64,000 bases of DNA. Origin: an uncultured Oscillibacter sp. (lineage in GTDB: Bacteria; Bacillota; Clostridia; Oscillospirales; Oscillospiraceae). The stretch is from positions 62,001 to 126,000 of the forward strand of contig CAJUTB010000001.1 of NCBI GenBank assembly GCA_910589315.1, read 5' to 3'. The notes under the pieces are model-generated. The model did not search any database and was not told where the DNA came from. It was given only the letters and a program-made list of their open reading frames with translations. Of this stretch, positions 16,501-25,294 are shown in pieces. Every line of letters starts with the position of its first letter. Within the stretch, counting starts at the first letter, position 1. A program made the translations under genes and the position numbers.

Positions 16501-17916
16501 ATGGAGAAGGAATTGTTTAGCCCGATGGAGCTGGATGCCCTCGGGGAAATGATGAATATCAGCCTTGGCTCCTCTGCCACTGCGGTGTCCAACCTGCTGG
16601 ACCACCGGGTTGATATTACCACGCCCACCGTGACCATCGTGCCAGTGGGGGAATTTGCCATCGGAAACCTGGAACCGGCCATGGGCGTGGAAATCAAGTA
16701 CGTCGAGGGCCTGGACGGCAGCAACATTATGCTGCTCAAGCGCAGCGACATCCGGGCCATTGTGGACATCCTGATGGGAATGGAAACGCCGGACGAGGAG
16801 TTTGAACTCAATGAACTGACCATCAGCGCGGTGTGTGAGGTCATGAATCAGATGATGGGTTCCGCGGCCACAGCAATGAGCGACTTTCTGGGCTTCCAGG
16901 TGGATATTTCCACCCCGCAGCCCTTTGAGCTGGAAGGCTTGGAGGAGTTCAAGCTGAACCACCTGCCTACGGACTCCGGCAGTCTGGTAGTGGTGCGGTT
17001 CTCGCTGAAGATTGAGGGCGCAGTGGAGAGCGAGTTCATGAACGTCATGAGCGTGCGTCTGGCCAAAGACCTGCTCAAACAGCTGGGCTTGGGCGATGAA
17101 GATGAGGAGGAAGCCGCACCGCCTCCGCCCCCGCCGCCTCCCCCGGCTCCTGCGCCGGAACCGGAGAGTTCCGGCGGCGGCAGCCGCATGATGAGTCAGG
17201 AGGAGATCGAGCGGATGCTGTCCGGCGGCGGCGCGGAACCTGCCCCGGCTCCTGCGCCGGAACCGGAGAGTTCCGGCGCAGGCAGCCGCATGATGAGTCA
17301 GGAGGAGATCGAACGGATGCTGTCCGGCGGCGGCGCGGAAGCTGCTCCGGCTCCCGCTCCTGCGCCCGCTCCACAGCCCCAGCCAGCGGCGCAACCGGCT
17401 CCGCAGCCCGCAGCCCAGAGTCCGCAGCCGCCGGTCCCGCCCTATGGAATGCCTCCAGCTGCGCCTGGCGCAGAGGGAATGGCCTATCCCGGCTACCCGT
17501 ACCCGCCCTATCCCTATCCGCCGTATCCCTATCCGCCCCAGGCCGCGCCTGCGCCCGCTGCGACGGTTGCGCCGGAACCGAAGGTGATCGCCACCAAGCC
17601 GGTTTCGATGGAGGAGATGGAGGGCATTGATGGTTTGGGCAAGGAACAGGCCCAAAACCTGGATCTGATTATGGAAGTCCCCCTCCAGGTGACAGTGGAA
17701 ATCGGCCGGACCGAACGGAAGGTCCAGGATATCCTGGAATTTTCAAAAGGGTCCTTGGTGGTGCTGGATAAGCTGGCAGGCGATCAGGTGGATTTGTTCG
17801 TAAACGGCAAATGCGTGGCAAGGGGCGACGTGGTGGTGATCGACGATAACTTCGGCCTGCGGATCACGGAGATCGTGCAGAAGCCCAGCCTTGTGATTCC
17901 GACAAAGAAGAAATAA
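16501..17916 (+). CDS. fliY: Flagellar motor switch phosphatase FliY
   Basis: A 471-residue C-ring protein that dephosphorylates CheY-P at the switch. Residues 1-200 are CheC-like with both catalytic patterns intact (DALGEMMN, then SAVCEVMN). Residues 200-380 are a low-complexity linker with polyproline, two tandem copies of SRMMSQEEIERMLSGG, and a Tyr-Pro repeat (YPPYPYPPYPYPP). Residues 385-471 are the FliN/SpoA domain (VPLQVTVEIGRTERKVQDIL). The SQEEIERML peptides resemble the CheY-P-binding motif (LSQxEIDALL) that normally sits at the N-terminus of FliY or FliM. Here the N-terminus (MEKELFSPMELDALG) lacks it. It lies 6 bases after fliM. Confidence 0.95.
   Translation: MEKELFSPMELDALGEMMNISLGSSATAVSNLLDHRVDITTPTVTIVPVGEFAIGNLEPAMGVEIKYVEGLDGSNIMLLKRSDIRAIVDILMGMETPDEEFELNELTISAVCEVMNQMMGSAATAMSDFLGFQVDISTPQPFELEGLEEFKLNHLPTDSGSLVVVRFSLKIEGAVESEFMNVMSVRLAKDLLKQLGLGDEDEEEAAPPPPPPPPPAPAPEPESSGGGSRMMSQEEIERMLSGGGAEPAPAPAPEPESSGAGSRMMSQEEIERMLSGGGAEAAPAPAPAPAPQPQPAAQPAPQPAAQSPQPPVPPYGMPPAAPGAEGMAYPGYPYPPYPYPPYPYPPQAAPAPAATVAPEPKVIATKPVSMEEMEGIDGLGKEQAQNLDLIMEVPLQVTVEIGRTERKVQDILEFSKGSLVVLDKLAGDQVDLFVNGKCVARGDVVVIDDNFGLRITEIVQKPSLVIPTKKK
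17141..17344 (+). repeat. Tandem duplication of a 102-bp unit inside fliY
   Basis: Two near-identical copies, 17141-17242 and 17243-17344, each encode 34 residues containing PEPESSG, SRMMSQEEIERMLSGGGAE and APAP. The nucleotide differences are few, so the duplication looks recent or is kept similar by recombination. Each copy carries one candidate CheY-P-binding peptide. Confidence 0.85.
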
Positions 17917-17985
17917 GCAGTTCCTTTGAGGGATAGGACCCTCAATTGCAGCAAATTATAAGATTGAAAAGGATGGATACGACTT

Positions 17986-18354
17986 ATGGCTAAGAAGATT
18001 TTGCTGGTGGACGACGCCGCATTTATGCGGAAGATGATCAAGGACACCCTGAGCAAGAACGGCTACACCGAACTGTTTGAGGCTGTGGACGGCGCAGATG
18101 CTGTGGAGAAATTCAGCGAGATCGGCCCGGACCTGGTGATCATGGATATCACGATGCCCAACATGGACGGCCTGGAGGCCCTGAAGGCCATCCGCGCCAA
18201 GGACGGCAACGCAAACGTGGTTATGTGTTCTGCCATGGGCCAGGAAAGCATGGTTATGGACGCGGTGCGTTCCGGAGCCAAGGACTTCATTGTCAAGCCC
18301 TTCAAGCCGGACCGCGTGCTCAAGACCGTAAACAACATCCTGGGGAACCCGTAA
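17986..18354 (+). CDS. cheY: Chemotaxis response regulator CheY
   Basis: A 122-residue single receiver domain. The acidic pair D9/D10 (ILLVDDAAFMR), phospho-acceptor D54 (LVIMDITMPNMDG), the conserved Ser (VVMCSAMGQ) and Lys (DFIVKPF) are all present. CheY-P binds FliM and FliY to switch the motor. It sits between fliY and fliO as in many Firmicutes. A 69-base gap after fliY contains no obvious promoter, so it is read within the operon. Confidence 0.96.
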   Translation: MAKKILLVDDAAFMRKMIKDTLSKNGYTELFEAVDGADAVEKFSEIGPDLVIMDITMPNMDGLEALKAIRAKDGNANVVMCSAMGQESMVMDAVRSGAKDFIVKPFKPDRVLKTVNNILGNP

Positions 18355-18355
18355 T

Positions 18356-18700
18356 ATGGATTCCAGTGCGTTTTCCCTCCTGTGGCTGACTGGTATTCTG
18401 CTCCTGATTCTTGCGCTGGCGTATGTGTCCACCCGCTTCCTGGCGACTCGGAGCGGAATGGCACAGCCTGGTAAGCATATCCAGATTTTGGAACAGCAGA
18501 TGCTGGGCAGAGACCAGAAACTGGCGCTGGCGCGGGTGGGAGAACGCTGGTTTCTGCTGGGAATTGCGCCCTCGGGGGTGTCCCTGGTGGCGGAGTTTAC
18601 CGCAGAGGAAGCCGCCTCCTGGCAGGCAGAGGCCCAGGAGGACCGGCCCAGCTTCTGGGAGGCGGTTGTGAAAGTGATGGACCAGAAAGGGCGGAGGTGA
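18356..18700 (+). CDS. fliO: Flagellar biosynthesis protein FliO
   Basis: A 114-residue protein with one membrane helix at residues 8-26 (LLWLTGILLLILALAYV) and a small cytoplasmic domain with the FliO/FliZ pattern (ILEQQMLGRDQKLALARVGE, then RWFLLGIAPSGVSLV). It assists assembly of the FliP ring of the export gate. It begins 1 base after the cheY stop and ends 7 bases before fliP. Conservation is low but position and topology agree. Confidence 0.88.
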   Translation: MDSSAFSLLWLTGILLLILALAYVSTRFLATRSGMAQPGKHIQILEQQMLGRDQKLALARVGERWFLLGIAPSGVSLVAEFTAEEAASWQAEAQEDRPSFWEAVVKVMDQKGRR

Positions 18701-18707
18701 ACCGGAA

Positions 18708-19391
18708 GTGCCGGAAATTCCAGAAGGGCTGATCAATATAAACGGCGACAGTGTACAGGCGCTGGAAATCATCTTAATGATGACATTCTTCACCATTTTG
18801 CCGTCGCTTGTGGTGATGATGACCTCCTTCACCCGTTATATTATCTCCTTTTCTTTTTTGCGCACGGCGATGGGAACGCAGCAGACGCCGCCGAATATCG
18901 TGTTGGTCGGCCTGGCGTTGTTTTTGACATTTTTTACCATGTCCCCCACGCTCTCGCGGATTCAGACGGAGGCATATGAGCCGTATGTGGCGGAGGAGAT
19001 CGGCCAGGAGGAATTTTTCCGGCGGGCCGCGGTTCCCTTGAAGGAATTCATGGTCCGGAACAGCAAGGATAATACCATCTCCATGTTTTGCGATCTGGCG
19101 GGGGCGGAGATGCCGGAGACGGCGGATGTGCAGACCGTCGTGGAAGAAGTGCCGCTGCGGGTGATTGTGCCGGCGTTTGCCGTGTGCGAGCTGCAAAGGG
19201 CCTTCACCATCGGCCTGCTGCTGTATATTCCCTTTATGCTGATTGACATTGTGGTGTCCTGTACGCTGATGTCTATGGGCATGATCATGCTGCCGCCGTC
19301 GATGATTTCCGCGCCGTTCAAGCTGCTGCTGTTTGTGAGCCTCAACGGCTGGGAGCTGCTGTTCTCCACGCTGGTGCAGGGATTCCAATAG
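18708..19391 (+). CDS. fliP: Flagellar export gate protein FliP
   Basis: A 227-residue integral membrane core subunit of the type III export gate. Family blocks are visible: ILMMTFFTILPSLVVMMTSF, RTAMGTQQTPPNIVLVGLAL, and PFMLIDIVVSCTLMSMGMIM near the C-terminus. It uses a GTG start. Many FliP proteins have a cleavable signal peptide; here only about 20 residues precede the first membrane segment, so the signal region is short or absent. It lies in the order fliO-fliP-fliQ-fliR. Confidence 0.96.
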   Translation: MPEIPEGLININGDSVQALEIILMMTFFTILPSLVVMMTSFTRYIISFSFLRTAMGTQQTPPNIVLVGLALFLTFFTMSPTLSRIQTEAYEPYVAEEIGQEEFFRRAAVPLKEFMVRNSKDNTISMFCDLAGAEMPETADVQTVVEEVPLRVIVPAFAVCELQRAFTIGLLLYIPFMLIDIVVSCTLMSMGMIMLPPSMISAPFKLLLFVSLNGWELLFSTLVQGFQ

Positions 19392-19406
19392 CGGGAGGGC
19401 TGAAAA

Positions 19407-19670
19407 ATGGATGCTGGATTGATTGCGGATGTCCTGCGGGACGCGGTGGCCATTGCCATCAAGCTGGGCGGGCCGATGCTGATTTTGAGCATGGCCGCCG
19501 GCGTAATCATCGCCATTTTCCAGGCGGTGACGCAGATCCATGAACAGACCATCGGTTTTATCCTGAAGGTGAGCATTATTGTGACCGTGCTGCTGATCAG
19601 CGGCGGCTGGATGCTGAGTACCTTGCAGGATTATGCGAGGGAATTGTTCGATTTGATGAAGACCATCTAG
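19407..19670 (+). CDS. fliQ: Flagellar export gate protein FliQ
   Basis: An 87-residue protein with two membrane helices (KLGGPMLILSMAAGVIIAIF and LKVSIIVTVLLISGGWML) and the family motif FQAVTQIHEQTIGFILK between them. FliQ packs around the FliP-FliR core of the export gate. It is 15 bases after fliP and 12 bases before fliR. Confidence 0.96.
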   Translation: MDAGLIADVLRDAVAIAIKLGGPMLILSMAAGVIIAIFQAVTQIHEQTIGFILKVSIIVTVLLISGGWMLSTLQDYARELFDLMKTI

Positions 19671-19682
19671 CGGAGGCGTCCT

Positions 19683-20450
19683 ATGATTGATTATGGGCAG
19701 CTGACGCTGTTCCTCTATGTTACGGCCCGCATCAGCGGCTTTGTGCAGTTCAGTCCGCTGTTGGGGCGGCAGAATATCCCGCGGATGTTCCGGGCCGGAT
19801 TCATTTTGGTGTTGTCCGTGTTTGCCTTTTTTCTCACGGATGTGACGGAACTGACGCCGCCGTCTACGCTGCTGGGCTTTGCCATGGGCGTGATGTTGGA
19901 AATGTGCCTGGGGTTTTTGCTGGGAATGGTGACGAATTTCTTCTTCTATATTCCCCAGATCGCAGGCCAGGTGATCGATACCCAGATGGGTATGACGATG
20001 AACCAGATTTACGATTCCGGTTCCAGGGCCAATATGTCCCAGTCCAGTATGCTGATCAATACCATGATGACGCTGCTGTTTTTTGCGGAAAACGGACATC
20101 ATACGCTGATACGGATGATGGTGACGTCTGGAAATGTGGTGTCCTTCGGCGGCGTGACGCTGGGGACAGAACTGGTGAATACCATGCTGGAGCTGTTTAT
20201 GGACTGCACCATCATGGGAATCAAGCTCTGTATGCCGGTTCTGGCGGCGGAGCTGCTGGGCCAGCTGGGCATGGGTATTTTGATGAAGGTGATTCCCCAG
20301 ATCAACGTGTTTTCCATTAACATTGAGCTGAAGGTCATGATTGGCCTGGGATTGCTGCTGGCGTTGATTACGCCGTTTAGTGAAGTGCTGCTGCAAATCG
20401 AACGCGATATGCTGAATGCGATGGGCAGCGTTCTATATATGACCGGCTAA
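19683..20450 (+). CDS. fliR: Flagellar export gate protein FliR
   Basis: A 255-residue membrane protein with six predicted helices. Recognisable blocks are FSPLLGRQNIPRMFRAGFIL, IAGQVIDTQMGMTMNQIYD, and the C-terminal NVFSINIELKVMIGLGLLLA. It completes the FliPQR gate core and contacts FlhB. The length is typical. The ribosome binding site is GCGGAGG just before the ATG. Confidence 0.96.
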   Translation: MIDYGQLTLFLYVTARISGFVQFSPLLGRQNIPRMFRAGFILVLSVFAFFLTDVTELTPPSTLLGFAMGVMLEMCLGFLLGMVTNFFFYIPQIAGQVIDTQMGMTMNQIYDSGSRANMSQSSMLINTMMTLLFFAENGHHTLIRMMVTSGNVVSFGGVTLGTELVNTMLELFMDCTIMGIKLCMPVLAAELLGQLGMGILMKVIPQINVFSINIELKVMIGLGLLLALITPFSEVLLQIERDMLNAMGSVLYMTG

Positions 20451-20463
20451 GGGGGGATGAGCG

Positions 20464-21534
20464 TTGGCCGATAGCTCCAAAACCGAAAAGCCAACCCCAA
20501 AACGACGAAGTGATGAACGAAAAAAAGGTAATGTGTTCATGAGTCAGGATGCGGTGGCGGTTGTGACGCTGATCGGGTCCCTGATGCTGTTCATGATTTT
20601 GTCGGGGAGCATTGCAGAGAACCTGGCGCGGTTCATGCAGTTTTGCTTTGAATATATCCGTAACGCTGACCGGCTGATGGAAGGCGGCCTGCGGGATATC
20701 GTTTATGAGGGGTTACAGGTGGTGCTGCGGACAGCGTTCCCGATTGCCATTGTAACGGTGGTATGCGCGGTGGCTGCGACATTCGCACAGACGCGGATGC
20801 TGGTGTCCTTCGAGCTGATTAAGCCGAAGCTCAGCAAGCTCAATCCTCTCTCCGGGCTGAAGCGGTTGTTTTCGCTGAAAAGCATTATTACGACGTTAAA
20901 AAATCTCTTGAAGATCATCGTCTTGATGGTGATTGTTTACAACACCCTGAAGGGGATGCTTTGGGAGAGTTCCAAATATTTATATACCGATCTCCGAGTA
21001 GCCGGAGCGCACATTTTTGATAACGGCGTGACGATGGTCATGCGGATTATCATTGCCTTTGTGGCCCTGGCCGCTGTCGACTTCTTCTATCAGCGGTGGG
21101 ACTATGAACGAAACCTGCGAATGAGCAAGCAGGAGATCAAAGAAGAATACAAGCAAACGGAAGGCGACCCGCAGATTAAGGGCAAGATCAAGGAAATGCA
21201 GCGGCGGAGAGCCATGAGCCGTATGATGCAGCAGGTGCCCCAGTCGGACGTGGTTATCCGAAATCCGACCCATTTTGCGGTGGCGCTGCGGTATAAGCCC
21301 GGAATGGACCCCGCCCCCATTGTGCTGGCAAAGGGCCAGGATGAATTGGCTCTGCGGATTGTGCGGGTGGCGGAGGAACACAACATCGCGGTGATTGAAA
21401 ACGTGCAGCTGGCCCGGGCCTTGTATGCCAATACGGAGCTGGACCAGGAGATTCCGCCGGAGCTTTATGATCCGGTGGCAAAGGTGATGGTATATATCTT
21501 CCGTCTGAACAAACAGGATAAATTGATAAAATGA
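20464..21534 (+). CDS. flhB: Flagellar export switch protein FlhB
   Basis: A 356-residue membrane protein with the Lys/Arg-rich N-terminus of the family (SSKTEKPTPKRRSDERKKGN), four membrane helices, and a cytoplasmic C-domain. The autocleavage motif NPTH is present near residue 262 (VVIRNPTHFAVALRY). FlhB switches export from hook to filament substrates together with FliK. It uses a TTG start behind a GGGGGG ribosome binding site; an ATG 7 bases earlier is out of frame. Confidence 0.97.
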   Translation: MADSSKTEKPTPKRRSDERKKGNVFMSQDAVAVVTLIGSLMLFMILSGSIAENLARFMQFCFEYIRNADRLMEGGLRDIVYEGLQVVLRTAFPIAIVTVVCAVAATFAQTRMLVSFELIKPKLSKLNPLSGLKRLFSLKSIITTLKNLLKIIVLMVIVYNTLKGMLWESSKYLYTDLRVAGAHIFDNGVTMVMRIIIAFVALAAVDFFYQRWDYERNLRMSKQEIKEEYKQTEGDPQIKGKIKEMQRRRAMSRMMQQVPQSDVVIRNPTHFAVALRYKPGMDPAPIVLAKGQDELALRIVRVAEEHNIAVIENVQLARALYANTELDQEIPPELYDPVAKVMVYIFRLNKQDKLIK

Positions 21535-21571
21535 ACGATTTTTCAGACCTGTGCAGTGGAGGTGACGGCGC

Positions 21572-23683
21572 GTGAAGCGAATTCTAAATAATGCAATCTC
21601 TTTGGGCGTCGTGGTAATCGTGCTGTTTTTGATTATCCCGCTGCCAACCTTTCTATTGGATTTTCTGTTGATCATCAACATCGGCCTTTCCATTATGATT
21701 TTGATGATCACTATGAATATAGCGGAAGCCCTGGAGTTTTCCATTTTCCCTTCCCTGCTGCTGGTGACGACCCTGTTTCGGCTGGGCTTGAACGTCTCCA
21801 GCACCCGCATGATTCTCAAGGACGGTTATGCCGGCGAGGTTATCCAGAATTTCGGTAATCTGATCACCGGCGGCAACATCGTCATTGGCGTGGTCATTTT
21901 CCTGATCATCGTCCTGGTGCAGTTCATCGTGATTACCAAGGGCGCGGAGCGCGTGGCCGAAGTGGCCGCCCGCTTCACCCTGGACGCGATGCCCGGTAAG
22001 CAGATGGCGATTGACGCGGACCTGTCCTCGGGACTGGTCAACGAGCAGGAGGCCAAGGAACGGCGGCATAAGATCCAGAAGGAAGCCGATTTCTACGGCG
22101 CGATGGACGGCGCGACCAAGATCGTCAAGGGCGACGCCACCATGTCCCTGGTGATTACGATGGTCAACATTATCGGCGGCGTGATCATCGGCGTGATTTT
22201 CGAGGGCGGACAGTTTATGGACGTTCTCCAAAGCCGCTGCATTGTTACCATCGGCGACGGTCTGGTGTCCCAGCTCCCGGCTCTGATGATCTCAACGGCT
22301 ACGGGCATGATCGTCACCCGGTCGGTGTCCGAGGGCAGCCTGAACAAAGACGTAATTGCCCAGTTCAAGGCGCAGCCCCGGGCCATGATTACCACAGGCG
22401 TAATCCTGCTGTTTCTGGGCGCGGTTCCCAATACGCCCCATTGGGCCCTGGTGGCCGGAGGCGGCGCGCTGGTGGGCAGCGGCGTCTTTGTGAGCCGCCG
22501 TCTGGAACGGGAACGAGCCGAGGAAGCGGCGGCCGCGGCCATTGCGGAAAGCGGCGGCGAGGCCCCGCCGGAGGAAGCTGCTCCCAGCGAAACCGACTAC
22601 TTCAAAGACATCAACAACGTTTATTCCCTGCTGGCGGTGGAGCCGATTGAAATGGAATTCGGTTACAGCCTGATTCCGATGGTGGACGAGAGCCACGGCG
22701 GCAAGCTGATCAGCCGGATTGTGATTTTCCGCCGGCAGTATGCCCAGGATATGGGCTTTGTGTTCCCGTCGATCCGTCTGCACGACGCCTCGTCGCTGGG
22801 CACGAATCAGTATGTGATCCGCATTCGCGGCGAGGAAGTGGCCAGGGGCGAAATCCTGGTGGATTACTACCTGGCCCTGGAACCGGCGAACCCCCTGGGC
22901 GAAATCGACGGCATTGAGACCATCGAGCCGGCCTACGGCATCCCGTCCCGCTGGATTCTGCCGGAAAACAAGGAAATGGCCGAAATTTACGGCTACAACG
23001 TCATCGATCCCCTCTCCGTTATGCTGACGCACTTGGCGGAGACGGTTCGGAAATATGCCTACGAGCTGCTGGGCCGTGCGGAAACCATGCAGCTGGTGGA
23101 AAACCTGAAGCGCAGTTCGCCGGAGCTGGTGGAGGAGGCCATTCCCGGCATTGTGTCCTATGCGATGCTGGAAAAGGTACTGCGGAACCTTCTGCGAGAA
23201 GGTGTGCCGATCAAGGATTTGGGCACAATTCTGGAAACTCTGGTGGATGCTGTCGCCCAGGGCCGGGACCTGGACGCGGCAACCGAAATGGTCCGCGGCT
23301 CTCTGGCGCGAACGATTACCCGCCGCTTCTGCGAGGACGGACAACTGCGGGTGGTCACGCTGGACGCCGAGGTGGAGAAGAAGATCATCGCCTCTCTGAC
23401 CCGGAACGAACAGGGCGTGTATCTGGCCATGGGGCCGGACCTGATGCAGTCGATTGTGTCCCAGCTGGCGGCGCAGATCCGGAAATTCAACGACCTTTCC
23501 CAAACACCGATTATCCTGGTCAGCCAGGTGATCCGCGGCTATTTCAGCAAGATGATTACACAGTTTTATCCCAACATTTACGTGCTGTCCTTCAATGAAA
23601 TTACCAGTACCGTCCAGATTCAGGCCCTGGGCAACATCACCATGGAGTCTCATCCGGCGGACAGAAGGGCGGTGGGCACATGA
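21572..23683 (+). CDS. flhA: Flagellar export protein FlhA
   Basis: A 703-residue export-gate protein. The first 310 residues carry about eight membrane segments and the FHIPEP-type region (DLSSGLVNEQEAKERRHKIQ, then EADFYGAMDGATKIVKG). The cytoplasmic nonamer domain follows (LSVMLTHLAETVRKYAYELL). An Ala/Glu linker lies at residues 310-345. It uses a GTG start with GGAGGTGA upstream. The stop overlaps the sigma factor start by 4 bases. flhF, which usually follows flhA in Firmicutes, is absent here. Confidence 0.97.
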   Translation: MKRILNNAISLGVVVIVLFLIIPLPTFLLDFLLIINIGLSIMILMITMNIAEALEFSIFPSLLLVTTLFRLGLNVSSTRMILKDGYAGEVIQNFGNLITGGNIVIGVVIFLIIVLVQFIVITKGAERVAEVAARFTLDAMPGKQMAIDADLSSGLVNEQEAKERRHKIQKEADFYGAMDGATKIVKGDATMSLVITMVNIIGGVIIGVIFEGGQFMDVLQSRCIVTIGDGLVSQLPALMISTATGMIVTRSVSEGSLNKDVIAQFKAQPRAMITTGVILLFLGAVPNTPHWALVAGGGALVGSGVFVSRRLERERAEEAAAAAIAESGGEAPPEEAAPSETDYFKDINNVYSLLAVEPIEMEFGYSLIPMVDESHGGKLISRIVIFRRQYAQDMGFVFPSIRLHDASSLGTNQYVIRIRGEEVARGEILVDYYLALEPANPLGEIDGIETIEPAYGIPSRWILPENKEMAEIYGYNVIDPLSVMLTHLAETVRKYAYELLGRAETMQLVENLKRSSPELVEEAIPGIVSYAMLEKVLRNLLREGVPIKDLGTILETLVDAVAQGRDLDAATEMVRGSLARTITRRFCEDGQLRVVTLDAEVEKKIIASLTRNEQGVYLAMGPDLMQSIVSQLAAQIRKFNDLSQTPIILVSQVIRGYFSKMITQFYPNIYVLSFNEITSTVQIQALGNITMESHPADRRAVGT

Positions 23684-24525
23684 ACGGCGCAGACGGTGCC
23701 GCCCTGCGGACCTATACCGAGCGGGAAATTGAGTCCATGGAAACCCAGGACCTGCTGAACCTCTACAAGGAGACGGGAGACGAGTCCTTGAAATGGCCGC
23801 TGGTTCTGCGGTATGAGGGCCTGATCAAAAACGCCGCCATGCAGATTCGGGGCGTGTACAGCAGCTTCGCGCAGATTGACGACATCATCAACGAGGGCAT
23901 TCTGACCCTCCTGGGGGCGATTGACAAATTCGACCCCGGCAAGGGCGTGAAGTTTGAGACCTATGTTTCCAAACGCATTCGGGGCATGGTGATTGACCTG
24001 GCCCGAAAACAGGATTGGATGCCCCGGAACGTCCGGCAGCGGGCGAAGGAGATCGACCAGGCGGCGGCGGAACTGTCCGCCAGCCTGGGGCGGTATCCCA
24101 CGGAGGCGGAAATTGCGGCCCACCTGGGCGTGACCCAGGAGCGGTACCAGAAGGACACGGCCAACATTGCCCTGAGCAATGTCCTGTCCCTGGATTTGCT
24201 GATGGATACCCGCGAGACGGACGGTTATCCGATGGAAGTTCCTTCCAGTGACCTGCACAGCCAGCCGGAAGCGGTTTTGCAGGAACGGGAGATGCAGCAG
24301 GCTCTGGCCGACGGCATTGGGCAGCTGCGGAAAAACGAGCAGATCGTCCTGTCTCTTTACTATGAAAAAAACCTGCATTTGAAGGAAATCGCCCAGGTCA
24401 TGGAGCTGAGCGAACCCAGAATCTCCCAGATTCATACCCGGGCCATCCAGAAACTGCGGGTGTACATGGACGCGTATATGAACGGTACAAAAGAGGAAAA
24501 ACATACCAGAAGGAAGAAAGGGTAA
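23680..24525 (+). CDS. fliA: Motility sigma factor (FliA/SigD type)
   Basis: A 281-residue sigma-70 family protein. Region 2 is visible (FAQIDDIINEGILTLLGAID, then GVKFETYVSKRIRGMVIDLA), followed by region 3 (GRYPTEAEIAAHLGVTQERY) and region 4 (LHLKEIAQVMELSEPRISQI). This is the pattern of the FliA/SigD/WhiG group that transcribes late flagellar and chemotaxis genes. The 4-base overlap with flhA indicates coupling. No FlgM anti-sigma gene is present in the window. The extra N-terminal 20 residues carry no recognisable motif. Confidence 0.95.
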   Translation: MNGADGAALRTYTEREIESMETQDLLNLYKETGDESLKWPLVLRYEGLIKNAAMQIRGVYSSFAQIDDIINEGILTLLGAIDKFDPGKGVKFETYVSKRIRGMVIDLARKQDWMPRNVRQRAKEIDQAAAELSASLGRYPTEAEIAAHLGVTQERYQKDTANIALSNVLSLDLLMDTRETDGYPMEVPSSDLHSQPEAVLQEREMQQALADGIGQLRKNEQIVLSLYYEKNLHLKEIAQVMELSEPRISQIHTRAIQKLRVYMDAYMNGTKEEKHTRRKKG

Positions 24526-24528
24526 CGT

Positions 24529-25284
24529 ATGTATAAGGGCTTTTACAATCTGACTTCCGCGATGCTGACCCACCAGCAAAATCTGAATGTGATTGCCAAC
24601 AATCTGGTCAACATCTCTACGGCGGGCTTCAAGCAGGACCGCTACACCGCCACGACCTTTGACGACGTGATGTACAGCCGGGTGGGAGACCTGTTCAGCA
24701 GCGGACAGGAGATCGGACGGCAGAGCTACATTCGGGCCGCCAGCGAAACCTATACCGATTTCACCCAAGGCGCGCCGGAACCCACCGGACTCTCGCTGGA
24801 TTTCTGCATAGTGGGCGACGGGTTTTTCGCCATCCAGGACGAGGAGGGCGAGACCGCCTATACCCGTATGGGTAATTTCTCCCTGGATGACGAAGGCTAT
24901 CTCTGCCTTCCCGGCTATGGACGGGTGCTGGACCCGGATGGCCAGGAGATTTATCTAGGCACCGATAAAGTCACCGCCGACCAGGATGGCCTGATTTATT
25001 ACAAGGGCGAGGGCGGCGGCCTGATTGGCCGCGTGGGCGTTTACAGCTTTGAGGACAACGGCGAACTGGAATTCAACGAACGGGGTCTCTTTACCGGCGA
25101 GGGAGCCCAGCCCAGCGAGGATTTTTCCATCTGGCACGGTTATTTGGAGCGGTCGAATACGGATATGGTGAAGCAGATGACGGAGATGATTACCTACCAG
25201 CGTGCGCTGCAAAGCGCGGCCCAGGTGTCGAAAATGTACGATCAAGTAATGAATCACGCCACGACCGACGTGGGACGGATGTAA
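24529..25284 (+). CDS. flgF: Flagellar rod/hook-basal body protein (FlgF/FlgG family)
   Basis: A 251-residue rod protein. It begins MYKGFYNLTSAMLTHQQNLN and then VIANNLVNISTAGFKQDR, the rod/hook signature. It ends with the polymerisation helix (QMTEMITYQRALQSAAQVSK). The central D1 domain has VGDGFFAIQDEEGETAYTR, typical of FlgF and FlgG. It is the first of two paralogues in tandem after the sigma factor (compare flhO-flhP of Bacillus). Which one is the proximal (FlgF) and which the distal (FlgG) subunit is inferred from order only. Confidence 0.85.
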   Translation: MYKGFYNLTSAMLTHQQNLNVIANNLVNISTAGFKQDRYTATTFDDVMYSRVGDLFSSGQEIGRQSYIRAASETYTDFTQGAPEPTGLSLDFCIVGDGFFAIQDEEGETAYTRMGNFSLDDEGYLCLPGYGRVLDPDGQEIYLGTDKVTADQDGLIYYKGEGGGLIGRVGVYSFEDNGELEFNERGLFTGEGAQPSEDFSIWHGYLERSNTDMVKQMTEMITYQRALQSAAQVSKMYDQVMNHATTDVGRM

Positions 25285-25294
25285 GGAGGGCTTC

